NCBI GenBank assembly: GCA_964019055.1
Contig: CAXHSA010000111.1
Span: 1 to 64,000 of the forward strand
Reading direction: 5' to 3'
Source of the DNA: Anthopleura xanthogrammica
Lineage: Eukaryota; Cnidaria; Anthozoa; Actiniaria; Actiniidae
DNA: 64,000 nt
Shown piece by piece: positions 1 through 13,500 of this stretch (position 1 is the first letter of the stretch; the number at the start of each line of letters is the position of its first letter). Below the pieces are notes generated by a model that searched no databases, was not told where the DNA came from, and saw nothing but the letters and a program-made list of their open reading frames with translations. A program made the translations under genes and the position numbers.

Positions 1-3000
1 AACTGAAAAATGGCCATTTTGGCTCTCAAAACCAGGTTTTTCGCTTACGGCGTGACCTGTTTGCTGAAACCCCCACTTTTTGCTCATGATAATACCTCTT
101 GAGATAAAAACACGACGTTTTGGCGAAAAAAAATTCGGTTTTGGCTGAGTAAAGGTGCTTTTTGGTCAAAAAAGCTGTTTTTTGCTGAGAAAATTTGAAA
201 TTTGCTGAGAATTTTCTTTTGCTCAAAACACGACGTTTTCACTGCTAAACGCAAGTTTTGGCCGAGAAAAGCACATTTTGGGTGTCCAAAACACTGTTTT
301 GCTGGGGGAAAAAACTTTTTAGCCCAAAAAACTGAAAAATGGCCATTTTGGCTCTCAAAACCAGGTTTTTCGCTTACGGCGTGACCTGTTTGCTGAAACC
401 CCCACTTTTTGCTTAGATAATACCTCTTGAGATAAAAACACGACGTTTTGGCGAAAAAAAATTCGGTTTTGCCTGAGTAAAGGTGCTTTTTGGTCAAAAA
501 AGCTGTTTTTTGCTGAGAAAATTTGAAATTTGCTGAGAATTTTCTTTTGCTCAAAACACGACGTTTTCACTGCTAAACGCAAGTTTTGGCCGAGAAAAGC
601 ACATTTTGGGTGTCCAAAACACTGTTTTGCTGGGGGAAAAAACTTTTTAGCCCAAAAAACTGAAAAATGGCCATTTTGGCTCTCAAAACCAGGTTTTTCG
701 CTTACGGCGTGACCTGTTTGCTGAAACCCCCACTTTTTGCTCATGATAATACCTCTTGAGATAAAAACACGACGTTTTGGCGAAAAAAAATTCGGTTTTG
801 GCTGAGTAAAGGTGCTTTTTGGTCAAAAAAGCTGTTTTTTGCTGAGAAAATTTGAAATTTGCTGAGAATTTTCTTTTGCTCAAAACACGACGTTTTCACT
901 GCTAAACGCAAGTTTTGGCCGAGAAAAGCACATTTTGGGTGTCCAAAACACTGTTTTGCTGGGGGAAAAAACTTTTTAGCCCAAAACAATTGAAAAATGG
1001 CCATTTTGGCTCTCAAAACCAGGTTTTTCGCTTACGGCGTGACCTGTTTGCTGAAACCCCCACTTTTTGCTCATGATAATACCTCTTGAGATAAAAACAC
1101 GACGTTTTGGCGAAAAAAAATTCGGTTTTGGCTGAGTAAAGGTGCTTTTTGGTCAAAAAAGCTGTTTTTTGCTGAGAAAATTTGAAATTTGCTGAGAATT
1201 TTCTTTTGCTCAAAACACGACGTTTTCACTGCTAAACGCAAGTTTTGGCCGAGAAAAGCACATTTTGGGTGTCCAAAACACTGTTTTGCTGGGGGAAAAA
1301 ACTTTTTAGCCCAAAAAACTGAAAAATGGCCATTTTGGCTCTCAAAACCAGGTTTTTCGCTTACGGCGTGACCTGTTTGCTGAAACCCCCACTTTTTGCT
1401 CATGATAATACCTCTTGAGATAAAAACACGACGTTTTGGCGAAAAAAAATTCGGTTTTGGCTGAGTAAAGGTGCTTTTTGGTCAAAAAAGCTGTTTTTTG
1501 CTGAGAAAATTTGAAATTTGCTGAGAATTTTCTTTTGCTCAAAACACGACGTTTTCACTGCTAAACGCAAGTTTTGGCCGAGAAAAGCACATTTTGGGTG
1601 TCCAAAACACTGTTTTGCTGGGGGAAAAAACTTTTTAGCCCAAAAAACTGAAAAATGGCCATTTTGGCTCTCAAAACCAGGTTTTTCGCTTACGGCGTGA
1701 CCTGTTTGCTGAAACCCCCACTTTTTGCTCATGATAATACCTCTTGAGATAAAAACACGACGTTTTGGCGAAAAAAAATTCGGTTTTGGCTGAGTAAAGG
1801 TGCTTTTTGGTCAAAAAAGCTGTTTTTTGCTGAGAAAATTTGAAATTTGCTGAGAATTTTCTTTTGCTCAAAACACGACGTTTTCACTGCTAAACGCAAG
1901 TTTTGGCCGAGAAAAGCACATTTTGGGTGTCCAAAACACTGTTTTGCTGGGGGAAAAAACTTTTTAGCCCAAAAAACTGAAAAATGGCCATTTTGGCTCT
2001 CAAAACCAGGTTTTTCGCTTACGGCGTGACCTGTTTGCTGAAACCCCCACTTTTTGCTCATGATAATACCTCTTGAGATAAAAACACGACGTTTTGGCGA
2101 AAAAAAATTCGGTTTTGGCTGAGTAAAGGTGCTTTTTGGTCAAAAAAGCTGTTTTTTGCTGAGAAAATTTGAAATTTGCTGAGAATTTTCTTTTGCTCAA
2201 AACACGACGTTTTCACTGCTAAACGCAAGTTTTGGCCGAGAAAAGCACATTTTGGGTGTCCAAAACACTGTTTTGCTGGGGGAAAAAACTTTTTAGCCCA
2301 AAAAACTGAAAAATGGCCATTTTGGCTCTCAAAACCAGGTTTTTCGCTTACGGCGTGACCTGTTTGCTGAAACCCCCACTTTTTGCTCATGATAATACCT
2401 CTTGAGATAAAAACACGACGTTTTGGCGAAAAAAAATTCGGTTTTGGCTGAGTAAAGGTGCTTTTTGGTCAAAAAAGCTGTTTTTTGCTGAGAAAATTTG
2501 AAATTTGCTGAGAATTTTCTTTTGCTCAAAACACGACGTTTTCACTGCTAAACGCAAGTTTTGGCCGAGAAAAGCACATTTTGGGTGTCCAAAACACTGT
2601 TTTGCTGGGGGAAAAAACTTTTTAGCCCAAAAAACTGAAAAATGGCCATTTTGGCTCTCAAAACCAGGTTTTTCGCTTACGGCGTGACCTGTTTGCTGAA
2701 ACCCCCACTTTTTGCTCATGATAATACCTCTTGAGATAAAAACACGACGTTTTGGCGAAAAAAAATTCGGTTTTGGCTGAGTAAAGGTGCTTTTTGGTCA
2801 AAAAAGCTGTTTTTTGCTGAGAAAATTTGAAATTTGCTGAGAATTTTCTTTTGCTCAAAACACGACGTTTTCACTGCTAAACGCAAGTTTTGGCCGAGAA
2901 AAGCACATTTTGGGTGTCCAAAACACTGTTTTGCTGGGGGAAAAAACTTTTTAGCCCAAAAAACTGAAAAATGGCCATTTTGGCTCTCAAAACCAGGTTT

Positions 3001-4631
3001 TTCGCTTACGGCGTGACCTGTTTGCTGAAACCCCCACTTTTTGCTCATGATAATACCTCTTGAGATAAAAACACGACGTTTTGGCGAAAAAAAATTCGGT
3101 TTTGGCTGAGTAAAGGTGCTTTTTGGTCAAAAAAGCTGTTTTTTGCTGAGAAAATTTGAAATTTGCTGAGAATTTTCTTTTGCTCAAAACACGACGTTTT
3201 CACTGCTAAACGCAAGTTTTGGCCGAGAAAAGCACATTTTGGGTGTCCAAAACACTGTTTTGCTGGGGGAAAAAACTTTTTAGCCCAAAAAACTGAAAAA
3301 TGGCCATTTTGGCTCTCAAAACCAGGTTTTTCGCTTACGGCGTGACCTGTTTGCTGAAACCCCCACTTTTTGCTCATGATAATACCTCTTGAGATAAAAA
3401 CACGACGTTTTGGCGAAAAAAAATTCGGTTTTGGCTGAGTAAAGGTGCTTTTTGGTCAAAAAAGCTGTTTTTTGCTGAGAAAATTTGAAATTTGCTGAGA
3501 ATTTTCTTTTGCTCAAAACACGACGTTTTCACTGCTAAACGCAAGTTTTGGCCGAGAAAAGCACATTTTGGGTGTCCAAAACACTGTTTTGCTGGGGGAA
3601 AAAACTTTTTAGCCCAAAAAACTGAAAAATGGCCATTTTGGCTCTCAAAACCAGGTTTTTCGCTTACGGCGTGACCTGTTTGCTGAAACCCCCACTTTTT
3701 GCTCATGATAATACCTCTTGAGATAAAAACACGACGTTTTGGCGAAAAAAAATTCGGTTTTGGCTGAGTAAAGGTGCTTTTTGGTCAAAAAAGCTGTTTT
3801 TTGCTGAGAAAATTTGAAATTTGCTGAGAATTTTCTTTTGCTCAAAACACGACGTTTTCACTGCTAAACGCAAGTTTTGGCCGAGAAAAGCACATTTTGG
3901 GTGTCCAAAACACTGTTTTGCTGGGGGAAAAAACTTTTTAGCCCAAAAAACTGAAAAATGGCCATTTTGGCTCTCAAAACCAGGTTTTTCGCTTACGGCG
4001 TGACCTGTTTGCTGAAACCCCCACTTTTTGCTCATGATAATACCTCTTGAGATAAAAACACGACGTTTTGGCGAAAAAAAATTCGGTTTTGGCTGAGTAA
4101 AGGTGCTTTTTGGTCAAAAAAGCTGTTTTTTGCTGAGAAAATTTGAAATTTGCTGAGAATTTTCTTTTGCTCAAAACACGACGTTTTCACTGCTAAACGC
4201 AAGTTTTGGCCGAGAAAAGCACATTTTGGGTGTCCAAAACACTGTTTTGCTGGGGGAAAAAACTTTTTAGCCCAAAAAACTGAAAAATGGCCATTTTGGC
4301 TCTCAAAACCAGGTTTTTCGCTTACGGCGTGACCTGTTTGCTGAAACCCCCACTTTTTGCTCATGATAATACCTCTTGAGATAAAAACACGACGTTTTGG
4401 CGAAAAAAAATTCGGTTTTGGCTGAGTAAAGGTGCTTTTTGGTCAAAAAAGCTGTTTTTTGCTGAGAAAATTTGAAATTTGCTGAGAATTTTCTTTTGCT
4501 CAAAACACGACGTTTTCACTGCTAAACGCAAGTTTTGGCCGAGAAAAGCACATTTTGGGTGTCCAAAACACTGTTTTGCTGGGGGAAAAAACTTTTTAGC
4601 CCAAAAAACTGAAAAATGGCCATTTTGGCTC

Positions 4632-7135
4632 TCAAAACCAGGTTTTTCGCTTACGGCGTGACCTGTTTGCTGAAACCCCCACTTTTTGCTCATGATAATA
4701 CCTCTTGAGATAAAAACACGACGTTTTGGCGAAAAAAAATTCGGTTTTGGCTGAGTAAAGGTGCTTTTCGGTCAAAAAAGCTGTTTTTTGCTGAGAAAAT
4801 TTGAAATTTGCTGAGAATTTTCTTTTGCTCAAAACACGACGTTTTCACTGCTAAACGCAAGTTTTGGCCGAGAAAAGCACATTTTGGGTGTCCAAAACAC
4901 TGTTTTGCTGGGGGAAAAAACTTTTTAGCCCAAAAAACTGAAAAATGGCCATTTTGGCTCTCAAAACCAGGTTTTTCGCTTACGGCGTGACCTGTTTGCT
5001 GAAACCCCCACTTTTTGCTCATGATAATACCTCTTGAGATAAAAACACGACGTTTTGGCGAAAAAAAATTCGGTTTTGGCTGAGTAAAGGTGCTTTTTGG
5101 TCAAAAAAGCTGTTTTTTGCTGAGAAAATTTGAAATTTGCTGAGAATTTTCTTTTGCTCAAAACACGACGTTTTCACTGCTAAACGCAAGTTTTGGCCGA
5201 GAAAAGCACATTTTGGGTGTCCAAAACACTGTTTTGCTGGGGGAAAAAACTTTTTAGCCCAAAAAACTGAAAAATGGCCATTTTGGCTCTCAAAACCAGG
5301 TTTTTCGCTTACGGCGTGACCTGTTTGCTGAAACCCCCACTTTTTGCTCATGATAATACCTCTTGAGATAAAAACACGACGTTTTGGCGAAAAAAAATTC
5401 GGTTTTGGCTGAGTAAAGGTGCTTTTTGGTCAAAAAAGCTGTTTTTTGCTGAGAAAATTTGAAATTTGCTGAGAATTTTCTTTTGCTCAAAACACGACGT
5501 TTTCACTGCTAAACGCAAGTTTTGGCCGAGAAAAGCACATTTTGGGTGTCCAAAACACTGTTTTGCTGGGGGAAAAAACTTTTTAGCCCAAAAAACTGAA
5601 AAATGGCCATTTTGGCTCTCAAAACCAGGTTTTTCGCTTACGGCGTGACCTGTTTGCTGAAACCCCCACTTTTTGCTCATGATAATACCTCTTGAGATAA
5701 AAACACGACGTTTTGGCGAAAAAAAATTCGGTTTTGGCTGAGTAAAGGTGCTTTTTGGTCAAAAAAGCTGTTTTTTGCTGAGAAAATTTGAAATTTGCTG
5801 AGAATTTTCTTTTGCTCAAAACACGACGTTTTCACTGCTAAACGCAAGTTTTGGCCGAGAAAAGCACATTTTGGGTGTCCAAAACACTGTTTTGCTGGGG
5901 GAAAAAACTTTTTAGCCCAAAAAACTGAAAAATGGCCATTTTGGCTCTCAAAACCAGGTTTTTCGCTTACGGCGTGACCTGTTTGCTGAAACCCCCACTT
6001 TTTGCTCATGATAATACCTCTTGAGATAAAAACACGACGTTTTGGCGAAAAAAAATTCGGTTTTGGCTGAGTAAAGGTGCTTTTTGGTCAAAAAAGCTGT
6101 TTTTTGCTGAGAAAATTTGAAATTTGCTGAGAATTTTCTTTTGCTCAAAACACGACGTTTTCACTGCTAAACGCAAGTTTTGGCCGAGAAAAGCACATTT
6201 TGGGTGTCCAAAACACTGTTTTGCTGGGGGAAAAAACTTTTTAGCCCAAAAAACTGAAAAATGGCCATTTTGGCTCTCAAAACCAGGTTTTTCGCTTACG
6301 GCGTGACCTGTTTGCTGAAACCCCCACTTTTTGCTCATGATAATACCTCTTGAGATAAAAACACGACGTTTTGGCGAAAAAAAATTCGGTTTTGGCTGAG
6401 TAAAGGTGCTTTTTGGTCAAAAAAGCTGTTTTTTGCTGAGAAAATTTGAAATTTGCTGAGAATTTTCTTTTGCTCAAAACACGACGTTTTCACTGCTAAA
6501 CGCAAGTTTTGGCCGAGAAAAGCACATTTTGGGTGTCCAAAACACTGTTTTGCTGGGGGAAAAAACTTTTTAGCCCAAAAAACTGAAAAATGGCCATTTT
6601 GGCTCTCAAAACCAGGTTTTTCGCTTACGGCGTGACCTGTTTGCTGAAACCCCCACTTTTTGCTCATGATAATACCTCTTGAGATAAAAACACGACGTTT
6701 TGGCGAAAAAAAATTCGGTTTTGGCTGAGTAAAGGTGCTTTTTGGTCAAAAAAGCTGTTTTTTGCTGAGAAAATTTGAAATTTGCTGAGAATTTTCTTTT
6801 GCTCAAAACACGACGTTTTCACTGCTAAACGCAAGTTTTGGCCGAGAAAAGCACATTTTGGGTGTCCAAAACACTGTTTTGCTGGGGGAAAAAACTTTTT
6901 AGCCCAAAAAACTGAAAAATGGCCATTTTGGCTCTCAAAACCAGGTTTTTCGCTTACGGCGTGACCTGTTTGCTGAAACCCCCACTTTTTGCTCATGATA
7001 ATACCTCTTGAGATAAAAACACGACGTTTTGGCGAAAAAAAATTCGGTTTTGGCTGAGTAAAGGTGCTTTTCGGTCAAAAAAGCTGTTTTTTGCTGAGAA
7101 AATTTGAAATTTGCTGAGAATTTTCTTTTGCTCAA
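4632..7135. repeat. Possible 7-monomer higher-order spacing in the left array
   Basis: Two monomers share the same T-to-C change (GCTTTTCGG instead of GCTTTTTGG) at 4769 and 7072. They are exactly 2303 bp apart, which is 7 x 329. The monomers between them look like the consensus. The simplest reading is duplication of a seven-monomer block by unequal exchange, but a single marker cannot exclude gene conversion or recurrent mutation. Confidence 0.5.
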
Positions 7136-10100
7136 AACACGACGTTTTCACTGCTAAACGCAAGTTTTGGCCGAGAAAAGCACATTTTGGGTGTCCAAAA
7201 CACTGTTTTGCTGGGGGAAAAAACTTTTTAGCCCAAAAAACTGAAAAATGGCCATTTTGGCTCTCAAAACCAGGTTTTTCGCTTACGGCGTGACCTGTTT
7301 GCTGAAACCCCCACTTTTTGCTCATGATAATACCTCTTGAGATAAAAACACGACGTTTTGGCGAAAAAAAATTCGGTTTTGGCTGAGTAAAGGTGCTTTT
7401 TGGTCAAAAAAGCTGTTTTTTGCTGAGAAAATTTGAAATTTGCTGAGAATTTTCTTTTGCTCAAAACACGACGTTTTCACTGCTAAACGCAAGTTTTGGC
7501 CGAGAAAAGCACATTTTGGGTGTCCAAAACACTGTTTTGCTGGGGGAAAAAACTTTTTAGCCCAAAAAACTGAAAAATGGCCATTTTGGCTCTCAAAACC
7601 AGGTTTTTCGCTTACGGCGTGACCTGTTTGCTGAAACCCCCACTTTTTGCTCATGATAATACCTCTTGAGATAAAAACACGACGTTTTGGCGAAAAAAAA
7701 TTCGGTTTTGGCTGAGTAAAGGTGCTTTTTGGTCAAAAAAGCTGTTTTTTGCTGAGAAAATTTGAAATTTGCTGAGAATTTTCTTTTGCTCAAAACACGA
7801 CGTTTTCACTGCTAAACGCAAGTTTTGGCCGAGAAAAGCACATTTTGGGTGTCCAAAACACTGTTTTGCTGGGGGAAAAAACTTTTTAGCCCAAAAAACT
7901 GAAAAATGGCCATTTTGGCTCTCAAAACCAGGTTTTTCGCTTACGGCGTGACCTGTTTGCTGAAACCCCCACTTTTTGCTCATGATAATACCTCTTGAGA
8001 TAAAAACACGACGTTTTGGCGAAAAAAAATTCGGTTTTGGCTGAGTAAAGGTGCTTTTTGGTCAAAAAAGCTGTTTTTTGCTGAGAAAATTTGAAATTTG
8101 CTGAGAATTTTCTTTTGCTCAAAACACGACGTTTTCACTGCTAAACGCAAGTTTTGGCCGAGAAAAGCACATTTTGGGTGTCCAAAACACTGTTTTGCTG
8201 GGGGAAAAAACTTTTTAGCCCAAAAAACTGAAAAATGGCCATTTTGGCTCTCAAAACCAGGTTTTTCGCTTACGGCGTGACCTGTTTGCTGAAACCCCCA
8301 CTTTTTGCTCATGATAATACCTCTTGAGATAAAAACACGACGTTTTGGCGAAAAAAAATTCGGTTTTGGCTGAGTAAAGGTGCTTTTTGGTCAAAAAAGC
8401 TGTTTTTTGCTGAGAAAATTTGAAATTTGCTGAGAATTTTCTTTTGCTCAAAACACGACGTTTTCACTGCTAAACGCAAGTTTTGGCCGAGAAAAGCACA
8501 TTTTGGGTGTCCAAAACACTGTTTTGCTGGGGGAAAAAACTTTTTAGCCCAAAAAACTGAAAAATGGCCATTTTGGCTCTCAAAACCAGGTTTTTCGCTT
8601 ACGGCGTGACCTGTTTGCTGAAACCCCCACTTTTTGCTCATGATAATACCTCTTGAGATAAAAACACGACGTTTTGGCGAAAAAAAATTCGGTTTTGGCT
8701 GAGTAAAGGTGCTTTTTGGTCAAAAAAGCTGTTTTTTGCTGAGAAAATTTGAAATTTGCTGAGAATTTTCTTTTGCTCAAAACACGACGTTTTCACTGCT
8801 AAACGCAAGTTTTGGCCGAGAAAAGCACATTTTGGGTGTCCAAAACACTGTTTTGCTGGGGGAAAAAACTTTTTAGCCCAAAAAACTGAAAAATGGCCAT
8901 TTTGGCTCTCAAAACCAGGTTTTTCGCTTACGGCGTGACCTGTTTGCTGAAACCCCCACTTTTTGCTCATGATAATACCTCTTGAGATAAAAACACGACG
9001 TTTTGGCGAAAAAAAATTCGGTTTTGGCTGAGTAAAGGTGCTTTTTGGTCAAAAAAGCTGTTTTTTGCTGAGAAAATTTGAAATTTGCTGAGAATTTTCT
9101 TTTGCTCAAAACACGACGTTTTCACTGCTAAACGCAAGTTTTGGCCGAGAAAAGCACATTTTGGGTGTCCAAAACACTGTTTTGCTGGGGGAAAAAACTT
9201 TTTAGCCCAAAAAACTGAAAAATGGCCATTTTGGCTCTCAAAACCAGGTTTTTCGCTTACGGCGTGACCTGTTTGCTGAAACCCCCACTTTTTGCTCATG
9301 ATAATACCTCTTGAGATAAAAACACGACGTTTTGGCGAAAAAAAATTCGGTTTTGGCTGAGTAAAGGTGCTTTTTGGTCAAAAAAGCTGTTTTTTGCTGA
9401 GAAAATTTGAAATTTGCTGAGAATTTTCTTTTGCTCAAAACACGACGTTTTCACTGCTAAACGCAAGTTTTGGCCGAGAAAAGCACATTTTGGGTGTCCA
9501 AAACACTGTTTTGCTGGGGGAAAAAACTTTTTAGCCCAAAAAACTGAAAAATGGCCATTTTGGCTCTCAAAACCAGGTTTTTCGCTTACGGCGTGACCTG
9601 TTTGCTGAAACCCCCACTTTTTGCTCATGATAATACCTCTTGAGATAAAAACACGACGTTTTGGCGAAAAAAAATTCGGTTTTGGCTGAGTAAAGGTGCT
9701 TTTTGGTCAAAAAAGCTGTTTTTTGCTGAGAAAATTTGAAATTTGCTGAGAATTTTCTTTTGCTCAAAACACGACGTTTTCACTGCTAAACGCAAGTTTT
9801 GGCCGAGAAAAGCACATTTTGGGTGTCCAAAACACTGTTTTGCTGGGGGAAAAAACTTTTTAGCCCAAAAAACTGAAAAATGGCCATTTTGGCTCTCAAA
9901 ACCAGGTTTTTCGCTTACGGCGTGACCTGTTTGCTGAAACCCCCACTTTTTGCTCATGATAATACCTCTTGAGATAAAAACACGACGTTTTGGCGAAAAA
10001 AAATTCGGTTTTGGCTGAGTAAAGGTGCTTTTTGGTCAAAAAAGCTGTTTTTTGCTGAGAAAATTTGAAATTTGCTGAGAATTTTCTTTTGCTCAAAACA

Positions 10101-10224
10101 CGACGTTTTCACTGCTAAACGCAAGTTTTGGCCGAGAAAAGCACATTTTGGGTGTCCAAAACACTGTTTTGCTGGGGGAAAAAACTTTTTAGCCCAAAAA
10201 ACTGAAAAATGGCCATTTTGGCTC

Positions 10225-10553
10225 TCAAAACCAGGTTTTTCGCTTACGGCGTGACCTGTTTGCTGAAACCCCCACTTTTTGCTCATGATAATACCTCTTG
10301 AGATAAAAACACGACGTTTTGGCGAAAAAAAATTCGGTTTTGGCTGAGTAAAGGTGCTTTTTGGTCAAAAAAGCTGTTTTTTGCTGAGAAAATTTGAAAT
10401 TTGCTGAGAATTTTCTTTTGCTCAAAACACGACGTTTTCACTGCTAAACGCAAGTTTTGGCCGAGAAAAGCACATTTTGGGTGTCCAAAACACTGTTTTG
10501 CTGGGGGAAAAAACTTTTTAGCCCAAAAAACTGAAAAATGGCCATTTTGGCTC
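10225..10553. repeat. Representative satellite monomer (329 bp) and its internal structure
   Basis: One consensus-like unit, given as the reference for both arrays. It is AT-rich and built from alternating runs of T and A separated by short GC-containing spacers. In the half from the AAGTTTTGGCCGAG word to the CAGGTTTTTCGC word, successive T-run/A-run pairs repeat about every 20-21 bp. Other landmarks are a perfect 14-bp palindrome (AAAATGGCCATTTT), two copies of an ACACGACGTTTT word, and a repeated TTTGCTGAGAA word. The unit therefore looks as if it grew from a short (about 20-bp) ancestral sequence. There is no open frame longer than about 110 codons in a 329-bp unit because 329 is not divisible by three. 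Confidence 0.9.
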
Positions 10554-13500
10554 TCAAAACCAGGTTTTTCGCTTACGGCGTGACCTGTTTGCTGAAACCC
10601 CCACTTTTTGCTCATGATAATACCTCTTGAGATAAAAACACGACGTTTTGGCGAAAAAAAATTCGGTTTTGGCTGAGTAAAGGTGCTTTTTGGTCAAAAA
10701 AGCTGTTTTTTGCTGAGAAAATTTGAAATTTGCTGAGAATTTTCTTTTGCTCAAAACACGACGTTTTCACTGCTAAACGCAAGTTTTGGCCGAGAAAAGC
10801 ACATTTTGGGTGTCCAAAACACTGTTTTGCTGGGGGAAAAAACTTTTTAGCCCAAAAAACTGAAAAATGGCCATTTTGGCTCTCAAAACCAGGTTTTTCG
10901 CTTACGGCGTGACCTGTTTGCTGAAACCCCCACTTTTTGCTCATGATAATACCTCTTGAGATAAAAACACGACGTTTTGGCGAAAAAAAATTCGGTTTTG
11001 GCTGAGTAAAGGTGCTTTTTGGTCAAAAAAGCTGTTTTTTGCTGAGAAAATTTGAAATTTGCTGAGAATTTTCTTTTGCTCAAAACACGACGTTTTCACT
11101 GCTAAACGCAAGTTTTGGCCGAGAAAAGCACATTTTGGGTGTCCAAAACACTGTTTTGCTGGGGGAAAAAACTTTTTAGCCCAAAAAACTGAAAAATGGC
11201 CATTTTGGCTCTCAAAACCAGGTTTTTCGCTTACGGCGTGACCTGTTTGCTGAAACCCCCACTTTTTGCTCATGATAATACCTCTTGAGATAAAAACACG
11301 ACGTTTTGGCGAAAAAAAATTCGGTTTTGGCTGAGTAAAGGTGCTTTTTGGTCAAAAAAGCTGTTTTTTGCTGAGAAAATTTGAAATTTGCTGAGAATTT
11401 TCTTTTGCTCAAAACACGACGTTTTCACTGCTAAACGCAAGTTTTGGCCGAGAAAAGCACATTTTGGGTGTCCAAAACACTGTTTTGCTGGGGGAAAAAA
11501 CTTTTTAGCCCAAAAAACTGAAAAATGGCCATTTTGGCTCTCAAAACCAGGTTTTTCGCTTACGGCGTGACCTGTTTGCTGAAACCCCCACTTTTTGCTC
11601 ATGATAATACCTCTTGAGATAAAAACACGACGTTTTGGCGAAAAAAAATTCGGTTTTGGCTGAGTAAAGGTGCTTTTTGGTCAAAAAAGCTGTTTTTTGC
11701 TGAGAAAATTTGAAATTTGCTGAGAATTTTCTTTTGCTCAAAACACGACGTTTTCACTGCTAAACGCAAGTTTTGGCCGAGAAAAGCACATTTTGGGTGT
11801 CCAAAACACTGTTTTGCTGGGGGAAAAAACTTTTTAGCCCAAAAAACTGAAAAATGGCCATTTTGGCTCTCAAAACCAGGTTTTTCGCTTACGGCGTGAC
11901 CTGTTTGCTGAAACCCCCACTTTTTGCTCATGATAATACCTCTTGAGATAAAAACACGACGTTTTGGCGAAAAAAAATTCGGTTTTGGCTGAGTAAAGGT
12001 GCTTTTTGGTCAAAAAAGCTGTTTTTTGCTGAGAAAATTTGAAATTTGCTGAGAATTTTCTTTTGCTCAAAACACGACGTTTTCACTGCTAAACGCAAGT
12101 TTTGGCCGAGAAAAGCACATTTTGGGTGTCCAAAACACTGTTTTGCTGGGGGAAAAAACTTTTTAGCCCAAAAAACTGAAAAATGGCCATTTTGGCTCTC
12201 AAAACCAGGTTTTTCGCTTACGGCGTGACCTGTTTGCTGAAACCCCCACTTTTTGCTCATGATAATACCTCTTGAGATAAAAACACGACGTTTTGGCGAA
12301 AAAAAATTCGGTTTTGGCTGAGTAAAGGTGCTTTTTGGTCAAAAAAGCTGTTTTTTGCTGAGAAAATTTGAAATTTGCTGAGAATTTTCTTTTGCTCAAA
12401 ACACGACGTTTTCACTGCTAAACGCAAGTTTTGGCCGAGAAAAGCACATTTTGGGTGTCCAAAACACTGTTTTGCTGGGGGAAAAAACTTTTTAGCCCAA
12501 AAAACTGAAAAATGGCCATTTTGGCTCTCAAAACCAGGTTTTTCGCTTACGGCGTGACCTGTTTGCTGAAACCCCCACTTTTTGCTCATGATAATACCTC
12601 TTGAGATAAAAACACGACGTTTTGGCGAAAAAAAATTCGGTTTTGGCTGAGTAAAGGTGCTTTTTGGTCAAAAAAGCTGTTTTTTGCTGAGAAAATTTGA
12701 AATTTGCTGAGAATTTTCTTTTGCTCAAAACACGACGTTTTCACTGCTAAACGCAAGTTTTGGCCGAGAAAAGCACATTTTGGGTGTCCAAAACACTGTT
12801 TTGCTGGGGGAAAAAACTTTTTAGCCCAAAAAACTGAAAAATGGCCATTTTGGCTCTCAAAACCAGGTTTTTCGCTTACGGCGTGACCTGTTTGCTGAAA
12901 CCCCCACTTTTTGCTCATGATAATACCTCTTGAGATAAAAACACGACGTTTTGGCGAAAAAAAATTCGGTTTTGGCTGAGTAAAGGTGCTTTTTGGTCAA
13001 AAAAGCTGTTTTTTGCTGAGAAAATTTGAAATTTGCTGAGAATTTTCTTTTGCTCAAAACACGACGTTTTCACTGCTAAACGCAAGTTTTGGCCGAGAAA
13101 AGCACATTTTGGGTGTCCAAAACACTGTTTTGCTGGGGGAAAAAACTTTTTAGCCCAAAAAACTGAAAAATGGCCATTTTGGCTCTCAAAACCAGGTTTT
13201 TCGCTTACGGCGTGACCTGTTTGCTGAAACCCCCACTTTTTGCTCATGATAATACCTCTTGAGATAAAAACACGACGTTTTGGCGAAAAAAAATTCGGTT
13301 TTGGCTGAGTAAAGGTGCTTTTTGGTCAAAAAAGCTGTTTTTTGCTGAGAAAATTTGAAATTTGCTGAGAATTTTCTTTTGCTCAAAACACGACGTTTTC
13401 ACTGCTAAACGCAAGTTTTGGCCGAGAAAAGCACATTTTGGGTGTCCAAAACACTGTTTTGCTGGGGGAAAAAACTTTTTAGCCCAAAAAACTGAAAAAT

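Noticed and set aside
10225..10553. CENP-B box in the satellite monomer
   Set aside because: TTCGCTTACGGCG and TTCGGTTTTGG resemble its start but lack the required A and CGGG positions of the TTCG....A..CGGG pattern; nothing fits on the other strand either.
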